Shown piece by piece: positions 23,530 to 34,478 of a stretch of DNA of 64,000 bases. This DNA is from Triangularia verruculosa. Its lineage: Eukaryota > Ascomycota > Sordariomycetes > Sordariales > Podosporaceae. Where the stretch lies: the NCBI GenBank assembly GCA_033296885.1, contig MU863958.1:100372-164371 (forward strand). Reading direction: 5' to 3'. Positions within the stretch are counted from its first letter, which is position 1, and each line of letters opens with the position of its first letter. Position numbers and translations under genes: made by a program. The notes beneath the pieces are model-generated. The model was not told where the DNA came from and searched no databases. It saw only the letters and a list, made by a program, of their open reading frames with translations.

Positions 23530-26500
23530 AAGTATAAGTATTTATAGATAATAGAACCGAAGCGGACTTAATTTTATTAAGATTCGTATAATAAGCCCAG
23601 GTTCTATAAAGAGAGAAGGAGGAAAAGGTTATTATAAAAGAACCTTTCCCTACGTAATTAATAGGTAAAGAGATATTACTACTGGATATTATTATATTAG
23701 GAAAGATAATAAAGGTGATTTTCGATATTATAGATATAGGGCTAGAGAAGGATATAATCCTAAGGTAGTTATAGTACGAGGACTATAACCTAGATATCGA
23801 TTAAAAGGACAGTAGCTACCTACAACCGAAGGAATATCGGGAGTATCTAATTAACGATGGGAGATTAGGGGTACGGTAGGAGTAACGTACGAGATAAGTA
23901 CCTTTTATGGTACTACCGTAAGAAATACGAGAAGTATTAGTATATTTAATCGATAAAGGTAGTAAAATCGAAGAAGTAAAGTTAATAGGAATAATTATAT
24001 TAATAGAAATTACGGTAGTAATAAAGGATAAATACGCCTATTATAATAATTTAAAAAAGGGCAATAAAAAAAAGGTATCGGTAGAATACTAGGGGTATCC
24101 GGTATTTACGGTAAAATACCTTTAAAGTTTATTAAAGAGGGGACTATAGGACTATAAAATTAAATTTAAAGAAGGAGCTAAACTTAAGCTTTTCTAGGTT
24201 TATTATATTAACGATAAGTAGAGTAAAGAGTTATAGAAATATTTAGACGAAAATATTAAAAGAGGATATATCAGAGTATCTATATCGCCGGTTAAATATC
24301 TTATTTTCTTCGTGCTGAAAAAGGATAGGAGTTTACGATTATATATAGATTATCGTTAGCTAAATTAGAAGACGGTAAAGAATAGTTACCTATTACTATT
24401 AATTTCGCAGTTATAAAGTTAACTATCAGGGGTATAATAGTTTATTAGACTTGATATATTAGTTAGATACGTATATATATAAATTAAGGAGGAAGATAAA
24501 TAGAAGACGGCTTTTCGTATACCTTACGGGTACTTCGAGTATCTTATTATGCCGTTTGGGCTTATAAATATATTAGCGACTTTTTAGGCCCTCGTTAATT
24601 ATACGATTCGCTAGTATCTCGATAAAATAATAGTTTACTACTTCGACGATATTCTTATTTATTTATATACTCTAGAGGAATATAAGTAATATATTAAGGA
24701 GATCTTAAATATGCTATATAAAGTAGGACTATTAATTAATAAAGATAAGAGCGAATTTTATATATAGGAGACGGTTTACCTAGGGTATCTGATCTTACCG
24801 GGAGAGGTGCGGATGGAGCTAAGGAAAATTACGGTAGTTAAGGACTAGCTGAGACTATAAGTAAAGACAGCCGAACGATTAAAAACTAAGGTTCGAAAAT
24901 TTCTAGGATTTACGAACTTCTATCGGATATTTATACGGAACTATAGCGTTATAACGAAACTACTAAACGATTTAATTAAGAAGAACGCCGAATTTAAGTG
25001 GAAAAAAAAGTAAAAGGAGGCTTTTTAAGCTATTAAAAGCGCTATTATAGCGGATTTAATACTTAAGCTTCTTAACCTAAGCTAACCTTTTAAGGTCGAA
25101 ATAAATACTTCCGACTATACTATCGGAGGGTAACTAGGATAACGAGATAAGGATGGGAAATTATATCCGGTAGTATTCTTTTCGAAGAAGTTAGAAAGAC
25201 TACGTAAGAATTACCTTATCTACGATAAAGAGCTATTTACTATTATTAAGGCCTTCGAGGAATAGAGACTATACCTTAGCGGTACTAACTACGAGGTCTA
25301 AGTTTACACGGATCATAAGAACTTAAAATATTTCACTATTACTAAAGTCCTTAACGTACGGTAAAGTAGGTGGTTAGAATTCTTATCCGAGTTTAATTTT
25401 TAGATCCATTATAAAAAGGGATCCGAGAATACGAAAGTAGACGCTTTAAGTAGAAGGGCGGACTATTACAAGGAGAAAGTAACAGAGGAGTTACCACCTT
25501 TATTATAGGAAATAATAAAAGGCATACTGAGATATCCACTCCAATAGTAGGCCGAGTATTGCATAGTATACCGAGAGGAATCCACTACCTATAAGTACTA
25601 AAGCAATATCGACGGTAATAATTAAGAACGATGGGCTAAATTAGAACTATTAGGGATTTAGAAGGACGACCGTTACCGGCTTTAGTATAATAATAGGGCC
25701 TACGTCGATCTGGAATAACGGAAAACGCTAATTTAAGAGATCTACGAGTCGAAGCTCGGAGGATATATAGGAGTAGTTAAAACGACGGAAAAGATTAAAT
25801 AATATTTTAATTAGCTAGGAATAAAAAAGGATATAGAAAAGACGTTACGGGAATGTAACTTCTGCAGAAGAACGAGAGTAGAAAGATATAAACTATATAG
25901 GTTTTTAGAGCTACTGTTAATAGTAGAGTAACCGTAGAGTTTAGTATCGATAGACTTTATTACTAAGCTACTAATATCTAAAGATCCGGCTACGGACGTT
26001 AAATACGATAGTATCTTAACGGTGGTCGATAGGCTTACTAAGTAGGTATACTTTTTACTTTATAAGGAGACTTAAACAGCGGAATAGTTAGTAGATATGG
26101 TGTTTCGAAATGTTACGGTAATATATATATAGTTAAGGGAGTTTATTACGGATCGTAATACTAAGTTTATATCGAAGTTTTGGAAGGTTTTAATAGAATA
26201 AGTGGGAGTAAAGAGTAAGGCGTTGTTAGTATACTACCTATAGACGGACGGCTAAACGGAGAGGCTTAATTAGATCGTCGAATAATACTTTTAGAACTAT
26301 ATTAATTTCGAATAAAATAACTAGATTAAATTCTTACTAGTAGTATAACTTACGTATAATACGGTACTTACGGAGATGACTAAAGTTATACTATTCTTCG
26401 CGAACTATAATTTTAAGGTAAATTTACGGTAAGGATTAAAGGTAAAGGTACCTAGGGCGGCAGTAAAAGCAGGAAAGCTATATATACTATACGCTAAACT

Positions 26501-26920
26501 TAAGGAAGAGTTTAAGTTCGTTCGGGAATATATACGTAAGTATTATAATATTAAACAATTCGAGGGACCTTGTTTAAAAAGGGGGGATAAAGTGTTTTTA
26601 TTAATACGTAATTTACGTATAAAGAGACTAAGTAAGAAATTAGATTATAGGTAAGTAGGATTATTTAAGGTTAAAAAAAAAATATCGGAAACGGCGTATA
26701 AGTTGGAGCTACCTAATACGATACACTTACGGTTATACACCTTTTATATCTTACTTTTGGAACCTATACTACTAATAAGTAAGACTAATATTTTAGAGGT
26801 GGCGGAAGACGAAGAAGAAGAATATAATGTAGAAGAAGTACTGGATTTACGGATTAACTAAAGGTAATTGGAATATTTAGTTAGTTGGTTAGGTTATTTA
26901 ATTATAGATAATTCGTAGGA
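23530..26920 (+). pseudogene. RIP-degraded pol of chromovirus 2 (protease, RT, RNase H, integrase, chromodomain)
   Basis: Protease relic VFIDNRTEADLI (family pattern VDSGA/T). RT segment with YYFDDILIY. RNase H with INTSDYTIGG, VFFSKKL and TDHKNLKYF. Integrase with zinc-binding region near 25850, SIDFITKLL and FITDRNTKF in the core. Chromodomain relic VEEVLDLRIN followed by LEYLVSWLGY. The chromodomain, which in this clade steers integration to heterochromatin, marks it as a chromovirus. Dozens of TAA/TAG stops; not functional. Confidence 0.85.
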
Positions 26921-27045
26921 ACCGGTAGGGAATTTAAATTACCCTGATAAATTAAAAGAATTCTACCGGTAATATCTAGACCGACTTAAATAAAAAGAGC
27001 GTACTTTAAGGTTAGGAAGGGTATTCTTAAATCTGGAGTATAAAT

Positions 27046-27115
27046 AACTTCGACGGGAATCGAACCTATATCTCCGACGTAGTAGTTAACGTACTATACG
27101 TTATACTATAAAGTT
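27046..27115 (-). repeat. tRNA-like sequence, antisense inside chromovirus 2
   Basis: The minus strand is 70 nt long and tRNA-shaped. The 5' end AACTT can pair with the 3' end AAGTT. A D-arm-like stretch AGTATAACGTATAGTACG follows, and the T-arm is AGGTTCGATTCCCGT with an intact box B. Mismatches in stems are A-C pairs, as C to T or G to A mutation would make. Chromovirus 3 carries the same sequence in the same place and orientation (59862-59932). I could not fix an anticodon, and it is not called a working tRNA gene. Confidence 0.6.
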
Positions 27116-27157
27116 AATAGGGACCTAAGAACTTACCTATAATTAGTACTACGAATT

Positions 27158-27817
27158 TTAATTACCCGGAGAGGTTAGAAGGATTTTATCGGAGGAACTT
27201 TAGAAGGTTAGAGGAGGTAAGTCTAGTAGTAGACTAAGATCCGAGTTATTTACGGGATCGACGAATCCGCTAGGGAAGTCTTAGCTTAGTTAGTTTAACG
27301 GTATAGAGGCCTAGTTAAAGGAGGGGTCTAACGGAGGTAGGGAAGCGACTTTGCTAGCGGCCTCCTAGCGCTTTAGCTCTTTTAATTCCTCTACGATATT
27401 AAGATCTCGGGATATAACCCGCGATATCTTCTTACACTATATTTTCTTCTATTTATGTAGACGCCGAACCTTTTCGTTCGTAACTTCGGCCTTTTCTTAA
27501 ATACGACGGGTATTTATAGCGGTAACCTCCGCTTACTCTTTAGTAAGTTTAAGCTCCGCCTCTATAGTGTTATATTAAGAGATAATATAGGATAATTAGC
27601 GAGGAGTTATTTTAAAAACGTTATAAGGCGAGAGAGCTCGACGGATATATTTAAAGTAACGGGAGGACTCGGAGGGTAATACGATATAAGGAAGATTGCG
27701 AGTAGAATAAGTAGAACAGGGGGTTAGTATAGCGAAAGGACGACGTAATATTTTCGTCGTAAAATCGATACAAGTTAACGTTGTCGAATGTTTAGGTTTA
27801 TTTACGCGGTTAAATAT
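27158..27817 (-). pseudogene. Antisense accessory ORF of chromovirus 2, RIP-broken
   Basis: Read on the minus strand, one frame runs 220 codons from ATA (27817; ATG in copy 1) to TAA at 27158. It is interrupted by about eleven codons that are all TAA or TAG, never TGA, as expected for former CAA/CAG glutamine codons after RIP. The product starts NRVNKPKHSTT. It then has a charged lysine/glutamate-rich stretch likely to form a coiled coil (AELKLTKE, TNEKVRRLHK, EELKELKR) and a proline/leucine/aspartate-rich tail. No catalytic motif seen. It lies between chromodomain and 3' LTR, opposite to pol. The function is unknown. Confidence 0.6.
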
Positions 27818-27925
27818 TATAGCGGTAAAAAGATAAAAAGGAGGATTTATATTGGGAAAGGATAGTTATTGGTAAAAGGTTTTAAATAAGGTCGCCGGGA
27901 CGTCGACTTAAGAGGGGGAGTATCG

Positions 27926-28322
27926 TATTACGAATATAATATGGATACCCGAGGAGAATAATTAATAGGAAAGAGGAGGTACGGTAGTTAATTAAAGGAA
28001 AGGAGGATAGACTAATAGGAAGAGGATTATCCGGGATACAAGGAATTATAAATGATTCCTAGGAATCATTATAATCCTCGGAAGTTAGCTATAATTCTCG
28101 AAGGATAGAATAATCCGGGTTTTAGCAATAGGTCTATATATACGGAGGAACTAGATAGCTTGTAGATAGTTCCGCAGTATATAATCACAGCTTATATTTA
28201 CGGTATCTTATGTTTACATTGAGACATCTTGTTGTGCACTGTTTAGCTGCACCGAACCAATTGTCAGAAGTTGCCTTTAACCGAGTATCCCTTTCAGAGG
28301 TTCTGTACAGGGGTTCGTCACA
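27926..28322 (+). repeat. 3' LTR of chromovirus 2
   Basis: Starts TATTACGAA (RIP form of TGTCACGAA) after a polypurine tract and ends TTCGTCACA before TSD GTTAT. Its last about 130 bp are nearly unmutated, its first part is mutated. Confidence 0.9.
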
Positions 28323-29525
28323 GTTATTTATTAATCTTTTATATTTTATAAATATAAAAGTAATTTATTGTTTAAAATTATAAATTATTATTATATTAAT
28401 AATAAAATTACCTTTATAAATATATTAAAAAGTTTAATTTTTTTAAAAAATATAAATATTAAAGTAATTATTATTTATAGCCCCGATAATATCGTTAAAA
28501 TATAAAAAAAACTTTAAATTGGATTAAATCTTTCGTAAAGTTATTAAATTCAAAATACGAAAATTTTATTTACTAAATTTATTATAAACTTAAAAGATAT
28601 TATAAAATATATTATAATTATATAATAAGAAAAATAATTTTTTAAAAAATTAGAAATATTAATTAATAAATAATTAAAATATTATAATTAAATTATACCG
28701 AATTTAATTATCGATTTATTCCGTTATAAATAATAATTAAAAATATTAATATTTTTTTATCGATAAATACTTTAATATTTTATAATTTTATATAAATCTT
28801 AAATTATATTATTAAGGTTTAAAAAATCGCTAACTTTATTTTAATAATTTTATAAAACTACTTTTAATATTTATTAAATAGATTTTTAATAAAGATTACT
28901 TTTTTATAAAAATCGATATTCCTTAATATATATAATAATATAAAAGTAATTATAATTATTAATAATAAAAAAATTAATTTAATATTATTATAATATACTT
29001 TATTATATTTAATAAAGTTTATAATTATTAATAAAATATATAATTTAAATTAAATATTTTATAAAAAAAAGGAAAAACTAATTATTTTATAAAAAAAAAA
29101 AGATTTTTAAAATACTTTTTAAATACTTTTAATCTTTAAATTATTATAATTAATTATATTAATAATTTAATTAATTTAAATAAATTTAAAGTTAAAAATA
29201 TTATAAATAATATATTTTAAGCTTTTCAGAGCTTTAATTACGTAATTTATAGGTTCCTTCGATTTTTCAGGCCTTTAAAAATAATAGGAAATTTTATTAA
29301 AAAAAGGTTATATAAAATACTTTTATAATATTTTAACTCGGAAGTAGTTTATAGGAAAGTAAATATTTTTAAAAGTTACAATTAGTTAAATTCGAAAATA
29401 TAAAAACCTTTTTTTAAAAATAATTTTATTATAAATTTAGGTAATAAATTATTTTAGACGAAAAAAATCGTATTTCTAAAGCTCTTTATATAAAGCAGTT
29501 TGAAAGAAATTTTGGGCCAAAAGAT

Positions 29526-30136
29526 TACGCCCTTAACGCGGATACGCTAAGCGAGAAAAGTACCGGTCTCATACACCGGCTCATAGCCATCGAGGCTAAC
29601 GCGGCTGAGGGGCGGCGGAGATATAATACTTAAGGGGTCCACCGTTCTAGCTCCGAGTCCGTTGCCGCACCCGGTCGTCAAAACGTACTTCGGGTGTTCA
29701 TTCCGTACTATGAAGTAGTGAAAACCGTTGCTACCGATAAAGTCATCTCTAAGGAAGTGGTTAGGCTGGCGCTACTGGTCCCACGGCCATGGTACCAGTA
29801 TCGGACACACCATTATCTAGGTACGTCACCGATGCACCAATTGTTCTTGCAACAGCAATCATCACAGATGCCTACACAGGAGCAACAGTCTTACGGCAGT
29901 ACCAGACAACCTCTAGCCACTTCCGGCAGCCTTTCCGCGGGAGGACCCGATTTTCCCTCCAACCCGACGCAGCAGAATACAGCCAGCTTGAGCCTGAACA
30001 CGACTCATATTTTTAACCTGCCCTCACTGCAGGAGTTGACGGCTGGGCTTTCCAGGTTGATATGGCCTTTTTCGATTCGTTGATGGAGAGCAGAGACAGC
30101 ACGGGAGCCGGACTTGGGCCTGGGTACCTATATTAG
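29526..30136 (+). pseudogene. Zinc-cluster transcription factor fragment C (3' end)
   Basis: Directly after the right TIR the frame resumes: ALNADTLSEKSTGLIHRL, AIEANAAEGRRRYN, then (after a TAA) NVLRVFIPYYEVVKTVATDK, a usual C-terminal block of fungal zinc-cluster regulators. A glutamine/serine-rich tail follows. Near 30050 a frame change leads to VDMAFFDSLMESRDS and a stop at 30134-30136. The fit with fragment B shows that B, C and the lost sequence A were one gene. Not functional. Confidence 0.7.
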
Positions 30137-30569
30137 GGATCCGCCTAGTGAGTAGGTATCGTGATTGGGAGACCGGATGATAGCAGTGCGTAAATCCTGC
30201 TCCTCAGGAGACAATGTTTGATAACATCGTGAAATGGACACGTGGTTACATCTCGAGACCAAAAAACAACTCTCCGCGACTTCAACAGTTCGGGGGTACC
30301 GAACTGGGAGCAGCCTGTCGCCGCCCGTCACAGTATCATATGATTGTTGGCCTGCTGGGTAGAACAGCCACAGCGGTTGCAACACTTTAAATCCTTTCTC
30401 ATTGGTTCAAATACACGGCGTGTAAACATGAACAAGCGACATGCAGCTGCCACAAGGCCTAATGGGCGCCTAGGAAGCGGGGTAGGCTTCTTTTCAATTC
30501 CGTTCAAGATACATCCTTTTTTTTTTCTCTTGAATCATCCTCTTTTGTTCCTCCTTTCTTCCGGCAACC
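30137..30569. other. Intergenic, promoter of the NYN/CCCH gene
   Basis: Normal composition; no gene or repeat seen. The last 80 bp are a pyrimidine-rich leader (CTTTTTTTTTTCTC type) ahead of the ATG pair at 30570/30573. Confidence 0.4.
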
Positions 30570-31988
30570 ATGATGGATTCCGAAATCAAGGAAGAATGTT
30601 TGCTTTTCGTGGATGATTCCAATGTCTGGATTGAGGCTCAGAAATTCGCCGCCTCGGGCAATTCCTATATGCCTAAACTCAATGACGACGACCACGACCC
30701 GCGTCTTCGGATCAACATAGGAAAACTGGCCGAGACACTCTGCAATGGCCGCACACAGGTTGATTCATACTTGTACGGCTCTCGGCCACCGCCCAATGAT
30801 TCCGTTTGGGACCAGTATAACAAGCGCGGCTTCAAGACGAAGATATATAACCGTGGCTCCAATGGCAAGGAGAAGGAGGTGGACAATTCCATGGCGGTGG
30901 ACCTCACTGAGAATGCCGTCGAGCTTAGGGCCGACGCGAAACATGATCCTGTCGCAAAAGAGAAAAAAGACAGAACGATTTTCATTGTCATTACGGGTGA
31001 CCGCGATCTGCTCCCCGCTGTCAGGACGGTGTTGAGATCAGGAATTCGGGTGGAACAATGGGGATGGAGGTCGGGAATGGCGCAGGAATATCTCGCAGAA
31101 AGAAACGACAATGCCTTGCTGTCAGTCAAGTTCCTCGATAACATCTTCAGCCAAGTCTCCTTCACCAACTTCCGCTCCACTCGGCAAAGAGGGAGCGTTG
31201 ACCCCCCCGTGACAATTGTGCTCCAGCAGCCCGAGTCCTCAGTTGCTGAGGCTCTGGACGAAGATTTTGTAGCCAAAACCCTTCTCCGCCTGGGACGTTT
31301 GTTCTTCCTCAGTAACCACAAGACTGAAACGGACATTTTTGCCGAGTTCCCGAAAGTGAAGGAGAAAGTGGGCGACATGGAGAAGATCATCCTCCAGGCA
31401 CGGAAATTGTTCGGCAAGAAAGCCACGGTCATTTCGTGGCCTGAAAGTCGTTTCAGCAAGGATAAATCGTGTATTCTGGAAACGAGCAATATGTTTTCGC
31501 CCCTGGGAGATGATGGAACCCAATCTTCGTCTTGTAGCACAACGAGTGGCGATCAGGAATCCGACGACGACAACATTGACGTTTGTGGTCCCCCTAGCCC
31601 CGAAACAAAACACACAGGGGCTCAGGAGATCCAGAGTCGCAGCCAGCACCTTGACGACGACTCTGGGTCTTGGGGGGCGGTATCCCGATCTCAGCCGGCA
31701 AAAGTTCACGCCAATGCTCAGCGTCGGTCACAGCAGTGTCCCCATGGCCAGCATTGTCGGGCCCAAGGGGATTGCGGTTTTAAACATACATACAAGGAAT
31801 CCAACCGTTTTCGGGAGAATGTCAATGGAAATATCAACTTTGGAAAGTACAAAACCAAGTTGTGCACATATCATTTGGGTAGTGGATGTCATAAAGGCAA
31901 GAATTGCGCGTTTGCTCACTCAAAAGAGGAGCTATGCTGCCGTTCGTGCCGTGGTAAGGGCCATTTGACTGAAGAATGTCGAATCTAA
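30570..31988 (+). CDS. NYN-domain protein with two CCCH fingers and a zinc knuckle, 472 aa, intronless
   Basis: The N-terminus has the layout of the NYN (PIN-like) nuclease fold: LLFVDDSNVWIEAQKF (Asp15/16), KEVDNSMAVDL (Asp105, Asp111) and IVITGDRDLLPAV (Asp144, Asp146), the usual acidic metal-binding set. A Ser/Asp-rich linker (about 320-390) leads to two CCCH fingers, C-x5-C-x5-C-x3-H and C-x7-C-x5-C-x3-H, and a C-x2-C-x4-H-x4-C knuckle at the very end. Together these suggest an RNA-binding, possibly RNA-cleaving regulator. The target RNA is unknown. ATGs at 30570 and 30573 both serve; the first is used here. The gene is intact although it lies about 1 kb from the RIP-bleached block. Confidence 0.85.
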   Translation: MMDSEIKEECLLFVDDSNVWIEAQKFAASGNSYMPKLNDDDHDPRLRINIGKLAETLCNGRTQVDSYLYGSRPPPNDSVWDQYNKRGFKTKIYNRGSNGKEKEVDNSMAVDLTENAVELRADAKHDPVAKEKKDRTIFIVITGDRDLLPAVRTVLRSGIRVEQWGWRSGMAQEYLAERNDNALLSVKFLDNIFSQVSFTNFRSTRQRGSVDPPVTIVLQQPESSVAEALDEDFVAKTLLRLGRLFFLSNHKTETDIFAEFPKVKEKVGDMEKIILQARKLFGKKATVISWPESRFSKDKSCILETSNMFSPLGDDGTQSSSCSTTSGDQESDDDNIDVCGPPSPETKHTGAQEIQSRSQHLDDDSGSWGAVSRSQPAKVHANAQRRSQQCPHGQHCRAQGDCGFKHTYKESNRFRENVNGNINFGKYKTKLCTYHLGSGCHKGKNCAFAHSKEELCCRSCRGKGHLTEECRI

Positions 31989-32533
31989 GGTCGAGAAGGC
32001 ACCTTGGCGGTTGTCTATGGGGTGGTTTAAAGAATGTCATCGGGGCTTTTCTAGTGTTTCTTTCTCTCACAGATGGACTTCGTCCGAACCAGGAACCGAA
32101 GAATGTGATGAACTTCCCAGGCTATTTGCTAGTTATGCTAATTATTACACCTTGCTTCCAACCAACCACTAGCGTTTTCGTCAGCATTTGTTGCCCCCTA
32201 CTACCTAAAAAGATAAACTTTTCACCATGACCCGGACCTCTTGCACAAGCGCGTTCGCGTCCTGCATACCTCTCTCATCCCGTTTCACCTCTTTCCAGAA
32301 ATGATGGGACGGTTTCAATCTTTCGGGTCCTCGGGCAGCAACTAAACACCACATTCACATGGCATAAGAGCTGCCTGCCCCTAGTAACGTTTTGTCGTCC
32401 AGAAAATGTTCCGCTCGTCGGAAGTCGCTTGCCGTTTTCCGTCCCTTCGTTGTATCGTTTTTCCCTCTCTCCTCCCTCCCTCCCAGTCACTCGTTTCTCC
32501 CCCACATTTCATCCAGTCTTGAGTTGAGAAAGG
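31989..32533. other. Intergenic region between NYN/CCCH and MFS genes
   Basis: No gene seen. The stretch before 32534 is strongly pyrimidine-rich (TTTCCCTCTCTCCTCCCTCCCTCC), typical of a fungal core promoter and leader. Confidence 0.4.
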
Positions 32534-34478
32534 ATGCCCGGCTGGAAATATGCCTTCTCTCTCAACCGAGAAGCCGTCAAGGCAGCCACCCCTCCCGGAA
32601 CAGTCCGCCTGGTTGAGCCTACCGCCACTATCCCAGAAGAAGATGGCACGGCAGCGCAGAATGTGGAGAGGTTCTCAAAGTACCCTTTACCAACTCCAGA
32701 TCCAGCAGATCCATTGAACTGGGCGCCGTGGAGGAAGCTGGCGTGTATCAGCTCGGTGTCTCTTTATGCGTTTGTGAGCAATTTTATATCGGCGTGTATC
32801 GCGCCGGCGCTGCCGGTGTGGAACTTGGAGTTCCCGGAGGATCAGAGGAAGATTGAGGAACTGATGCAGTTTGTTGCGGTAAGTTTTGTTGCCCTACAAG
32901 GTTATGGGGTGAGAGGCTGACACATAACAGTACAATGTTTTGTTGCTCGGGTTTGGCAATGTCTTTCTCGTGCCGGTGGCGAATATCTTTGGGCGGAGAG
33001 CCATTGTTCTTGTTTCGACGCTCATTCTGTTCATCTCTACAGCTATTGGAGCGACGACGTCGAATTTTGTTGGCATCCTGATTGTGAGGTGCTTTCAGGG
33101 GCTTGGGAGCTCGGCTTCTGAGACGGTGGTGCCGGCTGTGGTTGGCGAGATGTATTTTGTCCATGAGCGTGGAAGATGGATGGTAGGTTGTCTGATCTCC
33201 TTGCACATTGATAGCCGCCTAACAGCATGTATTAGGCGTTCTACACAGCAGCACTTGCAAGCGGCTCAGTCATCGGTGGAATATCTGGCGGCTACATTGC
33301 TGCTCGTCTCGGTTGGTTTCAAGTCTTTTGGGTCAGCGCTGTTCTCGCTGGCCTGGCATTCTTGTGTGCCGTCCTGTTTGTACCTGAGACCATCTACGAA
33401 AGAGGAGCGCACTGCCTTCCGATTCAGCGAAATCTTCCTCGACCATCAAGGTACTGGCCCCGCACTCCGGCCCCCTATCTGAGTCTTGTGACGCTGCCAT
33501 CGATGCACATGACACTTCCCTCTCGGTTTCGGTACACTGGTGAGCTGGACCCGACATACACGTGGTATCAGCCATCATCATCTGGTGATCTCAGCTCCAC
33601 CGCCTTGACACCGGCACGAATGTCCAAACATGCTAGGTCATCCCGAGCAACAGGCCTAACGAACTTCACCCACCATCCTTACACCTTTGCCGACTCCCTC
33701 AAGTTCGGGATGTACAGAGGCAGGATCAAGTACCAGTTCATGAAGCCGTGGTATACCCTCCGGCTTCCAGCCACCTGGATTGCCATGCTGCAGTATGGTG
33801 GCCTGGTCGGTGCTGTAGCTGTCATTTCAACAATCGGACCTCAGCTTCTTATCCTTCCACCATACAACTGGGGCGCGGATACAGGGCTGCTGTTTATTGG
33901 CGCGTTGATTGGTATCGTTCTTGGAGCCATCACCACAGCCCTTCTTGCAGACCGCCGACTGAAGGCTTTTGCTAAGAAGCAAGATCATGGCTACGCGGAA
34001 CCGGAAACAAGACTGCCTATCATGCTGCCTGCCTTGGCGCTGGGTACCGGTGGGCTGTTGGTCTTTGGCTTTTGTGCGCAGTACCCGGGGGAGTATCAGT
34101 GGATTGGGCTGGAGGTTGCATACGGCATGGTTGCTTTTGCTTTGACGCAGGTGCCGAGTCTGTGGTTTAGTTATGTGAGTATCATCTATTCCCCAAAGTT
34201 TTCGAGGATAGGGTTGCTAACATGCTGTCTGACAGCTCATTGACGCATACGACCAGCTTGCCAGTGACTGCTTCGTCATGATTTGCATTCTGCGCGGGGC
34301 GGTGCCATTTATTTGGCTACTGTTTGTCATTCAGTGGATCGAGAGGGATGGGTATCTCATTCCCTTTGGTGGATTCACGGTGATAATGGGTGTCTTTTCC
34401 TTACTGATTGTGCCGATATTGTGGGCGGGGAAGAGGATGAGAATTGCCACGGCGAGGTATGTGGTTGGTAATCAGTAA
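32534..34478 (+). CDS. MFS transporter, DHA1-like (polyamine/drug type), 592 aa
   Basis: Exons 32534-32878, 32931-33182, 33236-34174 and 34236-34478 join in phase 0. The N-terminal region has the DPADPLNWAPWRKLACISSV pattern found before TM1 of fungal DHA1 proteins related to polyamine and drug exporters. NVFLVPVANIFGRRAIVLVS (motif A region), RCFQGLGSSASETVVPAVVGE and GSVIGGISGGYIA (motif C region) follow. About 12 TM helices with a long cytoplasmic loop (about residues 250-340) are expected. It probably exports small molecules at the plasma membrane. The substrate is unknown. Frame intact. Confidence 0.85.

Larger units (their letters stand above)
20711..28322 (+). mobile_element. Full-length chromovirus-type Ty3/gypsy retrotransposon 2 (7.6 kb), RIP-inactivated
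   Basis: Target duplication GTTAT at 20706-20710 and 28323-28327; LTRs 20711-21107 and 27926-28322. Interior order: gag (21346 on), zinc knuckle relic near 22050-22100, protease relic near 23540-23590, RT with YYFDDILIY at about 24636-24662, RNase H about 25085-25470, integrase core about 25930-26360, chromodomain about 26800-26910, then a 1-kb tail with antisense features, then a polypurine tract (AGAGGGGGAGTATCG) next to the 3' LTR. Coding frames are broken almost only by TAA and TAG. I see no clear tRNA primer-binding site after the 5' LTR. Confidence 0.92.
12236..29525. mobile_element. RIP-degraded AT-rich element with terminal inverted repeats, host of a transposon nest
   Basis: The outer ends are inverted: ATCTTTTGGCCCAAAA at 12236-12251 and its complement at 29510-29525, each followed inward by the palindrome CTTTATATAAAG (12269-12280; 29484-29495). 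Removing the younger insertions leaves about 4.1 kb of extremely AT-rich DNA (12236-13331, 18282-19459, 20083-20710, 28323-29525) with no readable protein. The TIR layout points to a DNA transposon. The superfamily cannot be named and I could not align a clean target-site duplication. It interrupts the transcription-factor coding sequence between fragments B and C. Confidence 0.6.

Noticed and set aside
27046..27115. Functional tRNA gene
   Set aside because: Stem mismatches, no secure anticodon and RIP damage; kept only as a tRNA-like sequence.
30665..31540. 291-codon minus ORF over the NYN/CCCH gene
   Set aside because: Shadow of a clearly coding plus frame.
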